Shown piece by piece: positions 1-9,285 of a stretch of DNA of 64,000 nt; the first letter of the stretch is position 1; each line of letters starts with the position of its first letter. The DNA lies in contig NZ_CP084712.1 in NCBI RefSeq assembly GCF_023822045.1, positions 2,170,001 through 2,234,000 on the forward strand. Reading direction: 5' to 3'. The notes below the pieces were generated by a model, which was not told the DNA's origin, ran no database searches, and saw only the letters and a program-made list of their open reading frames with translations. A program made the translations under genes and the position numbers. Source of the stretch: Sphingopyxis sp. USTB-05 (GTDB lineage: Bacteria > Pseudomonadota > Alphaproteobacteria > Sphingomonadales > Sphingomonadaceae).

Positions 1-596
1 GTCCGCACGAGATTGGCCTTGAATGCCAGCGCCGCGCTGTTCGCCTTGTCGAGCTCGATCGCATAGTCGACCGCGTCGCGCGCGCCGAGCACATCGGCGT
101 TGGCGTCGCGAAAGCGCGCGACGTCGACCCATAGCGCCGAATTGCGCGGCAATTCATGCACCGCGCGGTCATAAGCTTCGCGCGCCGCAGTCAGATCGCC
201 ATTGCTCAAATGCACGTCGCCCGCGACCCACGCCGCTTCGCCGATCATCTCGGGAATGACCGGCCCGTCGTCGAGCGTCTGGAGCGCGCGGCTCCCCTCG
301 CCCTGCATTGCATAGGAACGGGCCAGCAACGGACGCAGCGCGGCCTCCTTGGCGCCAGCCTCCAACGCGCCCTTGACCGCCGCTTCGGCCCCCACGCCGT
401 CGCCCAGCCGGATCGCGACGCGCGCCAGTTCGACGCGCTCGGCGATGACCGCCGGATCGCTCGCGATCGCGCTCTGAAGCGCGGCCCGGCGTTCCTCGAG
501 CGCCTTGCGCGGCGCGGCAGACGAACCGCCCCCGCACGCTCCGAGCAGCAGCGCCGCCAGCAGCAGCGCGCCCGTCCAGACGCGGCGCAAATCCAT
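1..596 (-). CDS. prsT: PrsT-like TPR lipoprotein of the PEP-CTERM/XrtA system (3' end beyond window)
   Basis: At least 198 residues are visible and the frame runs off the left edge. The N-terminus is a lipoprotein signal: short basic start, Leu/Ala-rich core, lipobox LLGAC near residue 21, then a Gly/Ser linker. The rest is Ala-rich helical repeat with TPR-like spacing (for example GDLTAAREAYDRAV). Known family: PrsT is the TPR lipoprotein that travels with PrsK and PrsR in exosortase/EPS loci. The ATG at 596 directly follows the prsR stop (TGA 599-597), so the two are translationally coupled and this is the last visible gene of the operon. The role in EPS assembly or export is inferred from family and context. 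Confidence 0.8.
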   Translation of the reverse strand, partial: MDLRRVWTGALLLAALLLGACGGGSSAAPRKALEERRAALQSAIASDPAVIAERVELARVAIRLGDGVGAEAAVKGALEAGAKEAALRPLLARSYAMQGEGSRALQTLDDGPVIPEMIGEAAWVAGDVHLSNGDLTAAREAYDRAVHELPRNSALWVDVARFRDANADVLGARDAVDYAIELDKANSAALAFKANLVR

Positions 597-1973
597 TCAG
601 GCCTGCATCCGATACTGTTTGAGCAGGTCATAGAGCGTCGGGCGACTGATCCCGAGCAGCTTGGCCGCCGCCGAGATATTGCCCTCGCTCTGCGTCATCG
701 CGCGGCGGATCGCGACGCGGTCGGCCGCCTCGCGCGCGCTGCGCAGGTTAAGCCACGCCTCCTCACCCTCATCACCGCCGCCGGCGAGATCGAGATCCTC
801 GCGCATCACCAGCTTGCCGTCGGCCATGATCACCGCGCGCTTGATGCGGTTTTCCAGTTCGCGGACGTTGCCGGGCCAGCGGCCCTCGTCGATCGCCTGC
901 AGCGCGTCGGGGGCAAAGCCGCGCACCCCAGGGTTCATCTCGGGCGCATATTGATGGAGGAAATGCCGCGCGAGCAGCACCGCATCGCCCGGCCGTTCGG
1001 CGAGCGACGGGATTTTCACCACCATCTCGGCGAGGCGGTAGTAAAGATCGTCGCGAAAGCTCTGTTCGGCGATCATCGCGTCAAGATCGCGATGCGTTGC
1101 GCACACGATCCTGGTGTCGACCGCGATCGCCTTCCGCCCGCCGATCCGCTCGATCGTCCGTTCCTGCAGGAAGCGGAGCAACTTGACCTGCAGCGGCAGC
1201 GGAATATCGCCGACCTCGTCGAGGAAGAGCGTGCCGCCATGCGCCAGTTCGATCTTGCCCTCGGTCGTTTTGACCGCCCCGGTGAACGCGCCCTTCTCAT
1301 GCCCGAACAATTCACTTTCGAGCAGATTCTCCGGGATCGCCGCGCAATTGATCGCGACGAACGCTCCGTCGCGCCGCGCGCTCGCCTCATGCAGGCCGCG
1401 CGCAAGCAGTTCTTTGCCGGTGCCGCTCGCACCGAGCAGCATGACGCTGACATCAAGGTTCGCGACACGTTCGATCGTGCGCGTAACCTTCTGCATCTCG
1501 GGCGCGCCGGTAATCATCCCGCCGAGGACGCGATTGTCGCTCGTCCCCTGACTGGCCAACCGCGCATTCTCGACCTCCAACTCGCGCACATGAAAGGCGC
1601 GGCGGACGATCAGCCCCAGTTCGTCGATGTCGATCGGCTTCTTGTAGAAATCCCATGCGCCGCTCGCGATCGCGGTCAACGCGCTCGCGCGCTCGCCATG
1701 TCCCGATACGACGATCACCTTGGTGTCGGGTTTGATCTCCAGAATGGTTTGCAGCGTGCGAAAGCCCTCGCGCGTCCCGTCGGGATCGGGCGGCAGGCCG
1801 AGGTCGAGCGTCACCACATCGGGCTCCTCAGCACGCAGCAACTCGATCGCCGCGTCATGATCGCCCGCGACGAGCACCTGACAATCCTCATACGCCCATT
1901 TGAGCTGAGCCTGCAGCCCCGGATCGTCTTCGATCACCAGCAATTTGCGCAGATTGGCCCCGCTGTCGTTCAT
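597..1973 (-). CDS. prsR: PEP-CTERM-box sigma-54-dependent response regulator PrsR
   Basis: 458 aa NtrC-type regulator. The N-terminal receiver domain (about residues 10-125) carries the acidic pocket and a phospho-acceptor Asp in [11 protein letters not shown]. The central AAA+ domain has Walker [14 protein letters not shown], the sigma-54 contact loop GAFTGA and Walker [10 protein letters not shown]. The C-terminal Fis-type helix-turn-helix includes [20 protein letters not shown]. It is known as the partner of the kinase PrsK, activating sigma-54 promoters of PEP-CTERM protein genes. The start chosen is ATG 1973, because it overlaps the prsK stop as ATGA and begins the receiver domain correctly. 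A longer upstream extension is possible in frame but would lie inside prsK. Confidence 0.93.
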   Translation of the reverse strand: MNDSGANLRKLLVIEDDPGLQAQLKWAYEDCQVLVAGDHDAAIELLRAEEPDVVTLDLGLPPDPDGTREGFRTLQTILEIKPDTKVIVVSGHGERASALTAIASGAWDFYKKPIDIDELGLIVRRAFHVRELEVENARLASQGTSDNRVLGGMITGAPEMQKVTRTIERVANLDVSVMLLGASGTGKELLARGLHEASARRDGAFVAINCAAIPENLLESELFGHEKGAFTGAVKTTEGKIELAHGGTLFLDEVGDIPLPLQVKLLRFLQERTIERIGGRKAIAVDTRIVCATHRDLDAMIAEQSFRDDLYYRLAEMVVKIPSLAERPGDAVLLARHFLHQYAPEMNPGVRGFAPDALQAIDEGRWPGNVRELENRIKRAVIMADGKLVMREDLDLAGGGDEGEEAWLNLRSAREAADRVAIRRAMTQSEGNISAAAKLLGISRPTLYDLLKQYRMQA

Positions 1974-4078
1974 TTCGATCCCATTTTCATCACGCGGGCA
2001 TCGCCCCCCATATCCTCGCGCGCATCGGCGAGCGGCAGCCACAATGTGAAGCTGCTCCCCTTGCCCGGCTCGCTTTCGACCTCAATCGCGCCGCCCATCG
2101 CCTGCGCGATCTGCAGCGCTTCGAACGCGCCAAGCCCAAATCCCGAATCCTTCGTCGACACAAAGGGCTTGAAAAGTTCGTCGCGGATGAACTCGCGCGT
2201 CATGCCACAGCCCTGATCGATGACATCAACACGCACCCGCCCTTGCTCGGCCACCGCGATGACCTGCACCGGCGTGTCCGGGTCCGACGCGTCGATCGCA
2301 TTGCTGACGAGATGCTGGACGATCTGCCGGATCGCCCCCGCATCGGCCCATGCGGACAATCCCGCCTGACAGCCGACGAACAACCCACGGCGCGGACGCA
2401 TCTCCGCGGCAATTTCGTTCAGCACCGGCTCGACCAAGGTCCGTCCCGCTTCCGCCGCCGGCCCGCGCTCACGTGGAGACAAACGGACGAGCAGGTCCGA
2501 CAGTCGTCCGGCGGAAATCTTCAGCGTCTCGATCATGTCGGCGCGAAAATCCGGCTTGTCGGCATGACGCTCGGCGTTGCGCGCGAGCAGGCCGATCTGG
2601 CTCGCCAGATTCTTGATGTCGTGCATGATGAAGGCAAAGCGGCGGTTGAATTCGTCGAAACGCCGCGCCTCCGACAAGGCTTGCTGACTCTGCGATTCTG
2701 CAAGATAACTCGCCGCCTGTTGCCCGGCGATGCGCAGCACGTCGAGATCCTCCCAATCGAGCGCGCGCGAAACAGCAGGTCGATGCAAGACGACGACCGC
2801 GATCATCCGCTGGAAATGCAGCACCGGTACCATGACCCATGCGCGCGTGTCCGCGATCAGCCATTCCGGAATGGCGAGGTCAGCCCCTGCCTGCCCCCGC
2901 CGCTCGGCATCGAGGTCGACGATATGCTGTGTTTCCTGCAGCATGAAGGCCGAACGCAGAGAGAGTGTTGCATCCTCACTCCCACGATCCGGCCAGTGCC
3001 ATTGCTCGGCGATACGAAAACCGCTGGCTGCACCCGGCAGCATCAACAGCGCGCCTGGGCTTCCGGTCAGTTCGGCCAGCGCCTTGGCGACGCGGCGATA
3101 CAGATTGCGATCATCCTCGCCGCCGCCTTGTGCCAGCGTCGCCGTGAAACGCATCCATTCGGCGCGATAGTCATAACGATGCTCGAAGAAATGTTTGGAA
3201 ATCATCACCGACAGCCACGCGCGCGAACGCGACGAAGCGAGCATCAGGCCACCGGCACCGATCGCGACGACCAACGAGATCGCCTGCGCCAGTTCGGCAT
3301 AATCGCCGCCGACAACACGCGCGATGGCGCCCGTCAGTGCGATCACGATCAGATAGGCGGCCGCGCCCAGCAAGATCAGCGTGCGGGTGGCGGCGGTACG
3401 CGACAGGCGCATCCGCTCGCGCCCGATATCCAGTGCGGCGACGATATAGACGGGCAGGATCAGCAGCGCGATCGCCGGAAGCAGGGCAATCAGCATTGAT
3501 GCTATTTCGCCGGTCAGTGCGCCGATCAGTTGGACGTTAAGCTCATAGGCCCACAGCATCGCAAAGCCGCCGGCGACCGCCATGACCGGCATCCGTTGGC
3601 CCGCGCTTGCATGGCGCACGCCGCCATCGATGACGAGCAGTCCGCCGATTGCGACGATCAGGGTCGCAAAGATCAGGGTCGGCGCCATCCAGGGCTCAGC
3701 GGCCGCACCTGCCCGCAAATGCGCCGCGGCGCCAAGCAGAAAGGTCAGCACGCAGATCGTCGTGAGCATCCGCAAAATAAGGCGCAGGGGCCGCGAGATC
3801 GGTGCTCGCGGAGACCAGAAGGTCGCACCGATCCAGCCGAGCATTGCGATGTCGCGCAACGCCTGAACGACCAGCGACTGCGACGAGCCCGCTCCGAAAA
3901 GTGCCAGAGCACCGCACCACGATGCCGTCGCCGCAGCCGCCAGCGTCAGCAGGCGTGGCGCCGGCATCAGTGCTGCCATCCGCGAGCGCGATCGCGTCAG
4001 GAGCCAAAGCGTGACACCGGAATAACATGCCAGCGCAAGGGCCGACAGGATCTGGGACAGGCCCGCGAGCGTGCTCAC
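1970..4078 (-). CDS. prsK: PEP-CTERM/XrtA system histidine kinase PrsK
   Basis: 702 aa membrane sensor kinase. The N-terminal third is a row of about nine or ten hydrophobic helices, followed by a GAF-like region, a dimerisation helix with the phospho-acceptor in IMHDIKNLASQ, and an HATPase domain with N-box HLVSNAIDAS, G1 box DQGCGMT and G2 box GFGLGAFEAL. Length and order match the PrsK family (TIGR02916). The start taken is GTG 4078: it lies 2 nt after the upstream stop and has a GGAGGGGG Shine-Dalgarno about 10 nt before it. A GTG at 4102 is possible but would precede that site. It signals to PrsR; the stimulus is unknown. Confidence 0.92.
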   Translation of the reverse strand: MSTLAGLSQILSALALACYSGVTLWLLTRSRSRMAALMPAPRLLTLAAAATASWCGALALFGAGSSQSLVVQALRDIAMLGWIGATFWSPRAPISRPLRLILRMLTTICVLTFLLGAAAHLRAGAAAEPWMAPTLIFATLIVAIGGLLVIDGGVRHASAGQRMPVMAVAGGFAMLWAYELNVQLIGALTGEIASMLIALLPAIALLILPVYIVAALDIGRERMRLSRTAATRTLILLGAAAYLIVIALTGAIARVVGGDYAELAQAISLVVAIGAGGLMLASSRSRAWLSVMISKHFFEHRYDYRAEWMRFTATLAQGGGEDDRNLYRRVAKALAELTGSPGALLMLPGAASGFRIAEQWHWPDRGSEDATLSLRSAFMLQETQHIVDLDAERRGQAGADLAIPEWLIADTRAWVMVPVLHFQRMIAVVVLHRPAVSRALDWEDLDVLRIAGQQAASYLAESQSQQALSEARRFDEFNRRFAFIMHDIKNLASQIGLLARNAERHADKPDFRADMIETLKISAGRLSDLLVRLSPRERGPAAEAGRTLVEPVLNEIAAEMRPRRGLFVGCQAGLSAWADAGAIRQIVQHLVSNAIDASDPDTPVQVIAVAEQGRVRVDVIDQGCGMTREFIRDELFKPFVSTKDSGFGLGAFEALQIAQAMGGAIEVESEPGKGSSFTLWLPLADAREDMGGDARVMKMGSK

Positions 4079-4080
4079 CG

Positions 4081-5469
4081 CTAGCGCGCCCCCTCCGGCC
4101 ACAGCACGACGCGAACCGTCTGGAGCAGGATCAAAAGGTCGAGGAAGGGCGAGTAGTTCTTCGCGTAATAGAGATCATACTCTAGCTTCACGCGCGCATC
4201 CTCGACAGAGGCGCCATAAGGATAGTTGATCTGCGCCCAGCCGGTCAGTCCGGGCTTCACCATGTGGCGTTCGGCATAATAGGGCAGCTTCTTTTCGAGT
4301 TCCTCGACGAAGCTCGGCCGTTCGGGGCGCGGGCCGACAAAGCTCATGTCACCCTTCAGCACGCACCAGGTTTGCGGCAGTTCATCGATACGCAACTTGC
4401 GGATGATGCGGCCCACGCGCGTGACGCGCGGGTCGTTCTCGCTGGCCCACACCGCCTTGCCCGACGCTTCGGCATCGGTACGCATCGAGCGGATCTTGAA
4501 GATGTCATAGGGCTCGCCGAACATCCCGACCCGGGGCTGGCGGTAAAAAACCGGCCCACGACTGTCGAGTATCACGGCGATCCCCGCAACGACGATCAGC
4601 GGCAGGCCGACAACCAGAACCAGCAGGCTGGCAACGATGTCGAACAATCGCTTGCCGACTTTCGAAATCCGCTGTCCTGCCGAAAAGCCGTCGGAAAATA
4701 TCAGCCCGCTCGGGTTGGTCGTCGCCAGATCGACGCGTCCCGTCTCGCGCTCGATGAAGCTCGCGATGTCGTTGACGTGGACGCCCGTCGTCTTGACGCG
4801 CAGCAAGTCGTTCAGCGGCAGCGCATTGCGACGCTCTTCCAGCGCAAGAACGACTTCGCCGGCGCGAAGCGCAACGACATGATCGGACAGATTGGCGATA
4901 TCGTCGCGCGGAACTGCTCCAGCCACCGTCTTTTCCGCGGCGCTCATCGCGATGAAGCCGACCATCTCTAGCCCGCTTCCGGGGGTGTCGGCCAGAGCCG
5001 CCAGCCGAGCCGCACGCGGCCCGGCGCCGAGCACCAATATGCGGCGGCGAAATGCTTCCGTGCCCGACGATTGCGTGAGCGCGAGGCGGATGACGAACAG
5101 GACGGCGATGGCAAAGATCATCGCGTACAGGCTGTTGGCGCGCCACAGCGTCGCCGTCGGCAGCAGGAAACCGAGCACCGAGAGGAAAATCACCCCAAGC
5201 GAAATCGCGGCGAGCAGGCGCGCGGTCGCGAAACGCATCGAGCGCAGCCCTTCGTTGCCGTACATCCCGGTCGCCATCATCGCGAGCGAATTGGCAAGAC
5301 CAAAGGTCAGCAGCGGCAGCCAGCGGCTGACCAGCGGCCCGGCGTCGAAACCCGCCTGATGCGCGTAAAGGTGCCATGCCCCCTCGGCCGATCCGAGCAG
5401 CGCGAAGAATTCGATCAACGCCAGCCATACGACAGCGTGCGGAACATAATGTTTAAACAGCCGAAACAT
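4081..5469 (-). CDS. PEP-CTERM/XrtA-associated polyprenyl-phosphate sugar-1-phosphate transferase (TIGR03013-like)
   Basis: 462 aa. About five N-terminal membrane helices and a nucleotide-binding-like middle region (RRRILVLGAGPRAARL near residue 140) precede the C-terminal bacterial sugar transferase domain. That domain has a membrane helix after KRLFDIVAS and the signature blocks FKIRSMR, RKLRIDELPQ and GDMSFVGPRPERP. Family knowledge: these enzymes load the first sugar phosphate on undecaprenyl phosphate to start EPS repeat-unit synthesis. It is the first gene of the minus-strand operon leading into prsK, prsR and prsT. The sugar transferred cannot be read from sequence. Confidence 0.9.
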   Translation of the reverse strand: MFRLFKHYVPHAVVWLALIEFFALLGSAEGAWHLYAHQAGFDAGPLVSRWLPLLTFGLANSLAMMATGMYGNEGLRSMRFATARLLAAISLGVIFLSVLGFLLPTATLWRANSLYAMIFAIAVLFVIRLALTQSSGTEAFRRRILVLGAGPRAARLAALADTPGSGLEMVGFIAMSAAEKTVAGAVPRDDIANLSDHVVALRAGEVVLALEERRNALPLNDLLRVKTTGVHVNDIASFIERETGRVDLATTNPSGLIFSDGFSAGQRISKVGKRLFDIVASLLVLVVGLPLIVVAGIAVILDSRGPVFYRQPRVGMFGEPYDIFKIRSMRTDAEASGKAVWASENDPRVTRVGRIIRKLRIDELPQTWCVLKGDMSFVGPRPERPSFVEELEKKLPYYAERHMVKPGLTGWAQINYPYGASVEDARVKLEYDLYYAKNYSPFLDLLILLQTVRVVLWPEGAR

Positions 5470-5519
5470 GGGGGACCTTTCGCACTCGATACTATCGCCG
5501 AGGCGTCAACTGTCGGTTA

Positions 5520-5549
5520 ATTTTACACTCGCTATATCGCGAATGACAA
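5520..5549 (-). promoter_or_regulatory. Candidate promoter of the sugar transferase-prsKRT operon
   Basis: On the minus strand TTGTCA (5549-5544) and TAAAAT (5525-5520) are separated by 18 nt, about 50 nt before the sugar transferase start. It is the best sigma-70-like match in the 125-bp divergent gap shared with the guanylyltransferase gene. I did not find a convincing -24/-12 sigma-54 element here. Confidence 0.45.
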
Positions 5550-5594
5550 GGTGACCAGCCGCATTCAACAGGATAGACCGGAGGTATGACGCTG

Positions 5595-6620
5595 ATGATC
5601 CAGCCTGTTATCCTGTGCGGCGGCGCCGGCACGCGCCTTTGGCCCGAATCGCGCGGTACCCGCGCGAAACAATTTCTTCTGCTTCACGGCCAGCGCAGCC
5701 TGTTCCGACAAACCGTGGAGCGCACTCCGGCGGGCGCCAATTTCATGCCGCCCATAATATTGTGCGGCGACGGGCATGTGGCGATGGTCCGCGAACAGAT
5801 GAGCGACCGCGAGGAATCGCTGCTCGTCGAGCCAATGCCGCGCAACACGGCCGCGGCAATTGCACTCGCCGTCGCACGGGCAGACGCCGACACCTTGCTG
5901 CTCGTTATGCCAAGCGATCACGTCATCGCCGATGTTGACGCTTTTCACGCGGCGATCGGCAAGGGCGTGCGGCTCGCGCAACAGGACTGGCTTGTCACCT
6001 TCGGCATCACTCCCGACAGCCCCGAAACCGGCTTCGGCTATATCGCCGCCGGGCGCCCGCTTGGCGAAGATGGTTTTGCGGTCGACAGATTTGTCGAAAA
6101 ACCCCCGCTCGCCGACGCGGAAGCGATGCTCGCAGCCGGCGGATACAGTTGGAATGCCGGGATATTTCTCTTCCGCGCGGCACGGATGCGCGACGCGATG
6201 CTGACGCATTGCCGCCCGATCTTCGAAGCGGCCGACCGGGCCATCGCCGCGGGGATGAACGACGGCGACGCGCTCTACGCCGACGCGATCGAGTTCGCAA
6301 AGGCGCCTTCCGATTCGATCGATTATGCGGTGATGGAAAAGGATGATCGCGTCGCGGTCGTCCCCGTTGCAATGGGCTGGTCCGACCTCGGCTGCTGGCA
6401 CACGATCCACGCGCTCGCCGACAAGGACGATGCCGACAATGCCGTCACCGGCGATGCATTTCTCCACGAAAGCCGCGGCAACCTGGTCCGCGCGGGCGAC
6501 AAGCGCGTCTCGATCCTCGGCATGGACAATATCGCGGTGATCGTCGACGGTGACGACATATTGGTCATCCCACTCGAACGCTCGCAAGAGGTTCGTGCGG
6601 CGGCCAAGGCGCGCGAATAG
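5595..6620 (+). CDS. manC: Mannose-1-phosphate guanylyltransferase
   Basis: 341 aa nucleotidyltransferase. It has the family signature LCGGAGTRLWP with the basic RAKQF that follows, NTAAAIALA, and the catalytic-lobe motif FVEKP; later blocks WNAGIFLF and MGWSDLGCW are typical of GDP-mannose pyrophosphorylases. It converts mannose-1-phosphate and GTP to GDP-mannose. It lacks the C-terminal cupin phosphomannose-isomerase domain of the bifunctional type. The start taken is ATG 5595, 10 nt after GGAGG (5580-5584); the ATG at 5586 is only 1 nt from that site. Divergent from the EPS operon, it probably supplies GDP-mannose to it. Confidence 0.9.
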   Translation: MIQPVILCGGAGTRLWPESRGTRAKQFLLLHGQRSLFRQTVERTPAGANFMPPIILCGDGHVAMVREQMSDREESLLVEPMPRNTAAAIALAVARADADTLLLVMPSDHVIADVDAFHAAIGKGVRLAQQDWLVTFGITPDSPETGFGYIAAGRPLGEDGFAVDRFVEKPPLADAEAMLAAGGYSWNAGIFLFRAARMRDAMLTHCRPIFEAADRAIAAGMNDGDALYADAIEFAKAPSDSIDYAVMEKDDRVAVVPVAMGWSDLGCWHTIHALADKDDADNAVTGDAFLHESRGNLVRAGDKRVSILGMDNIAVIVDGDDILVIPLERSQEVRAAAKARE

Positions 6621-6626
6621 GCGGTC

Positions 6627-7337
6627 ATGGGAGGATTTTCCTGCTTCGCAGAAGCGCCTTTGGGCCTGCTCGATCACGGTCCGGGCGAACTTCGCGATCG
6701 TCATTGCCACGACGATGCCTTTGTCGCGGTCGTGCTTGAGGGCGGCTATCAGGAAGCCGGTGACGAAGGGCGCTGGAACGTCCGTCCGGGCGACGCCCTG
6801 ATCCATCATGCGTTCGAATCGCACCTCGACCGCTTCGAAGCAAAGGGTGCGCGCGTGCTGGTTCTCGCGCTGCCCGCCGAACTCGCTGCGACGCCGGCCG
6901 TGCGCGGCCGCGTCGCGGATCCCGATCGCCTCGTCCGCCTCGCCGAGCGCGACGCCTGTGCCGCATCAGCCCATTTCGCCGAGATGTTCGTCGCCGCCGG
7001 GTCTGCGGCGCTCGACTGGCCCGACCTGCTCGCCGACGATCTTCGCCGCCTCGCACCCTTCACGCTCGCGGACTGGGCCGAGCAGAAAGGCGTCCGCCCC
7101 GAGACACTCAGCCGCGGCTTCCGCGCGGCCTATGGTTGCACACCGAAATCCTATCGCGCCGACGTCCGCGCCCGCGCCGCGCTCGCCGCGGCTCGACTTG
7201 GCAACGAGTCGTTCGCCGACATCGCGCACCGCCTGCATTTCACCGATCAGGCGCATATGACCCATGCGGTCGCGCGGCTGACCGGGGCTAGCCCCGGTTG
7301 GTGGCGGCGACGTCAAATGGATACAAGACAACGCTGA
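6627..7337 (+). CDS. AraC-family transcriptional regulator with cupin sensor
   Basis: 236 aa. The N-terminal half is a small cupin/AraC-binding domain (HCHDDAFVAVVLEGGYQE, then PGDALIHHAFESHLDRF). The C-terminal half is a two-helix-turn-helix AraC domain with FTLADWAEQKGVRPETLSRG and SFADIAHRLHFTDQAHMTHA. It begins 6 nt after the guanylyltransferase stop, so it may be cotranscribed. The inducer and target are not deducible. GC content and codon use look the same as its neighbours. Confidence 0.88.
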   Translation: MGGFSCFAEAPLGLLDHGPGELRDRHCHDDAFVAVVLEGGYQEAGDEGRWNVRPGDALIHHAFESHLDRFEAKGARVLVLALPAELAATPAVRGRVADPDRLVRLAERDACAASAHFAEMFVAAGSAALDWPDLLADDLRRLAPFTLADWAEQKGVRPETLSRGFRAAYGCTPKSYRADVRARAALAAARLGNESFADIAHRLHFTDQAHMTHAVARLTGASPGWWRRRQMDTRQR

Positions 7338-7383
7338 CCCGGCGCCGTTATACTCCACCAATACACACTATGGAGACCTCCCC

Positions 7384-9213
7384 ATGCTCGACCGCCGTAC
7401 CCTGATCGCCGCGCTGGCCGCGACGTCCGCCATTGCAGGCGTCCGCTCGCCCGCCCGCGCCATGCTCGCCGATGCGCAGACGGGCGAAGGCGCAAAACTC
7501 ACTGCGATCTATGAACGCATCTACGACATGCTCGTCGACCAGGACCCCGAATTCGCGACGGCTCTTGGCCTCGACAAGGGTGACAACGCCGCCGCCAAGT
7601 CGAAACTCGCCGACCGCTCGCCGGCGGGGATCAAGCGCGGCCACAATCTTTACCGCACCGGCCTCGCCGAACTCAAAAAGATCGATACTTCAAAGCTATC
7701 GGGCATGGATCTCGTAAATTACGAAACTTTCCGCGGGCCGTGGGAAGATTATGTCAAAGCTTATGATAGCTTCAGCTATGGCCTTCATAGCTGGCCCGAA
7801 CCGCATCCGGTGACACAGCTCAGCGGCTCTTACCGCTCGGTCCCCGACTTCCTGATCAACCAGCACAGCATCGCGAATGCCGCCGATGCCGAGGCGTATC
7901 TGGCGCGCTGTATCGACTTCGCGGTCCAGCTCGATAACGAGACCGGGCGGATCAAGGCCGATCATGCCGCAGGCATCATCCCGCCCGATTTCGTGATCGA
8001 CCGCACGCTCGGCCAGTTCGACCGCATCTGGGCCCCCGCCCCCGGCGCCAACGGCCTGACCACTAACCTGGCGGCAAAGACGAAGGATATTCCCGGCGAC
8101 TGGGCCGCGCGCTGCGCTGCGGTCGTCAAGGACCGCATCTATCCTGCGATGCGCCGACAGGCGGACGAGCTTCGCGCCGTCCGGCCCCGCGCGACGCACG
8201 ACGCCGGCGTGTGGCGTCTGCCCAAGGGCGACGAATATTACGCCTATGCGCTGCGCTTTGCGACGACGACGAGCATGTCGGCGGAGGAGGTCCATAAACT
8301 CGGCCTCGACCGCGTCGCCGAACTCAGCGCGCGCGCCGATGCGATCTTCAAGGCGCAGGGCATGACCAAGGGCACGGTTGCCGAACGCATGCGCGCGCTC
8401 GGCAAGGACCCGCGCTTCCTTTATCCGAACACCGATGCGGGCAAGGAAAAGCTTATCGCCGAGCTCAACGCCCAGATGCAGGCGATCCAGGCGCGCCTGC
8501 CCGAAGCCTTCGGCCGCCTGCCCAAGGCGAAGGTCGAAATCCGCCGCGTCCCCGCGGATATCGAGGATGGCGCGACCGGCGGCTATTACCAGATCCCCGC
8601 GCTCGACGGCTCGCGCCCCGGCGCTTATTACATCAACCTGCGCGATACCGCCGAAAATCCGTCGTGGACGCTGCCGACGCTCACCTATCACGAAGCATCG
8701 CCGGGCCATCATCACCAGATCGCGCTGGCGCAGGAGGCGGAGGGCATTCCGCGCCTTCGCCGCCTGCCCGCCTATTCGGTCTATACAGAGGGCTGGGGCC
8801 TCTATGCCGAGCAGCTCGCCGACGAAATGGGTGTCTATGAAAACGACCCGTGGGGCCGGCTCGGCTATCTGCAAAGCTACATGTTCCGCGCCGCGCGCCT
8901 TGTCGCCGACACCGGGCTTCATCACTATCGCTGGACCCGCGAGAAGGCGATCCAATATTATAACGAGGCGCTCGGTACCCCCGAACCGTCGAATATCACC
9001 GAGATCGAACGCTATTGCGTGTGGCCGGGTCAAGCGACCAGCTACATGGTCGGCCAGACAAGCTGGGTCCGCATCCGTGAGAAGGCCAAGGCGACGCTCG
9101 GCAGCAAATTCGACCTGCGCGGTTTCCACGACACCGCGCTGTCGGCGGGCGCGATGCCGATTTCGGTACTCGAATCGGTAATCGACCGCTGGGTTGCAAC
9201 CCAAAAGGCCTGA
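7384..9213 (+). CDS. DUF885 family exported metallo-hydrolase
   Basis: 609 aa. The N-terminus DRRTLIAALAATSAIAG resembles a twin-arginine or secretory signal, so the enzyme is likely periplasmic. The C-terminal half carries the zincin-like motif HEASPGHHHQ (about residue 435), followed about 30 residues later by EGWGLYAEQLADE, which supplies the usual third ligand region. DUF885 (Pfam 05960) proteins are uncharacterised putative peptidases with this arrangement. The full length matches the family. A single gene with its own strong downstream hairpin; the substrate is unknown. Confidence 0.88.
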   Translation: MLDRRTLIAALAATSAIAGVRSPARAMLADAQTGEGAKLTAIYERIYDMLVDQDPEFATALGLDKGDNAAAKSKLADRSPAGIKRGHNLYRTGLAELKKIDTSKLSGMDLVNYETFRGPWEDYVKAYDSFSYGLHSWPEPHPVTQLSGSYRSVPDFLINQHSIANAADAEAYLARCIDFAVQLDNETGRIKADHAAGIIPPDFVIDRTLGQFDRIWAPAPGANGLTTNLAAKTKDIPGDWAARCAAVVKDRIYPAMRRQADELRAVRPRATHDAGVWRLPKGDEYYAYALRFATTTSMSAEEVHKLGLDRVAELSARADAIFKAQGMTKGTVAERMRALGKDPRFLYPNTDAGKEKLIAELNAQMQAIQARLPEAFGRLPKAKVEIRRVPADIEDGATGGYYQIPALDGSRPGAYYINLRDTAENPSWTLPTLTYHEASPGHHHQIALAQEAEGIPRLRRLPAYSVYTEGWGLYAEQLADEMGVYENDPWGRLGYLQSYMFRAARLVADTGLHHYRWTREKAIQYYNEALGTPEPSNITEIERYCVWPGQATSYMVGQTSWVRIREKAKATLGSKFDLRGFHDTALSAGAMPISVLESVIDRWVATQKA

Positions 9214-9226
9214 CGCCGGAACCGAA

Positions 9227-9260
9227 AAGCCCTTCGCCTGCAAGCGCATGCGAAGGGCTT
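9227..9260. terminator. Bidirectional hairpin between convergent genes
   Basis: AAGCCCTTCGC (9227-9237) pairs perfectly with GCGAAGGGCTT (9250-9260) around a 12-nt loop, 13 nt after the DUF885 stop and 25 nt after the methyltransferase stop. On the minus strand the stem is followed by TTTT. Confidence 0.7.
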
Positions 9261-9285
9261 CTCGCGGCCGATTGCGGGAGGGAGT

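Noticed and set aside
156..2216. 686-codon plus-strand frame opposite prsR
   Set aside because: It is antisense to a gene with complete receiver, AAA+ and Fis motifs; the composition is Arg/His/Asp-rich as expected from the back side of GC-rich DNA.
7696..9249. 517-codon minus-strand frame opposite the DUF885 gene
   Set aside because: The plus strand carries HEASPGHHHQ and a signal peptide; the minus frame shows no family.
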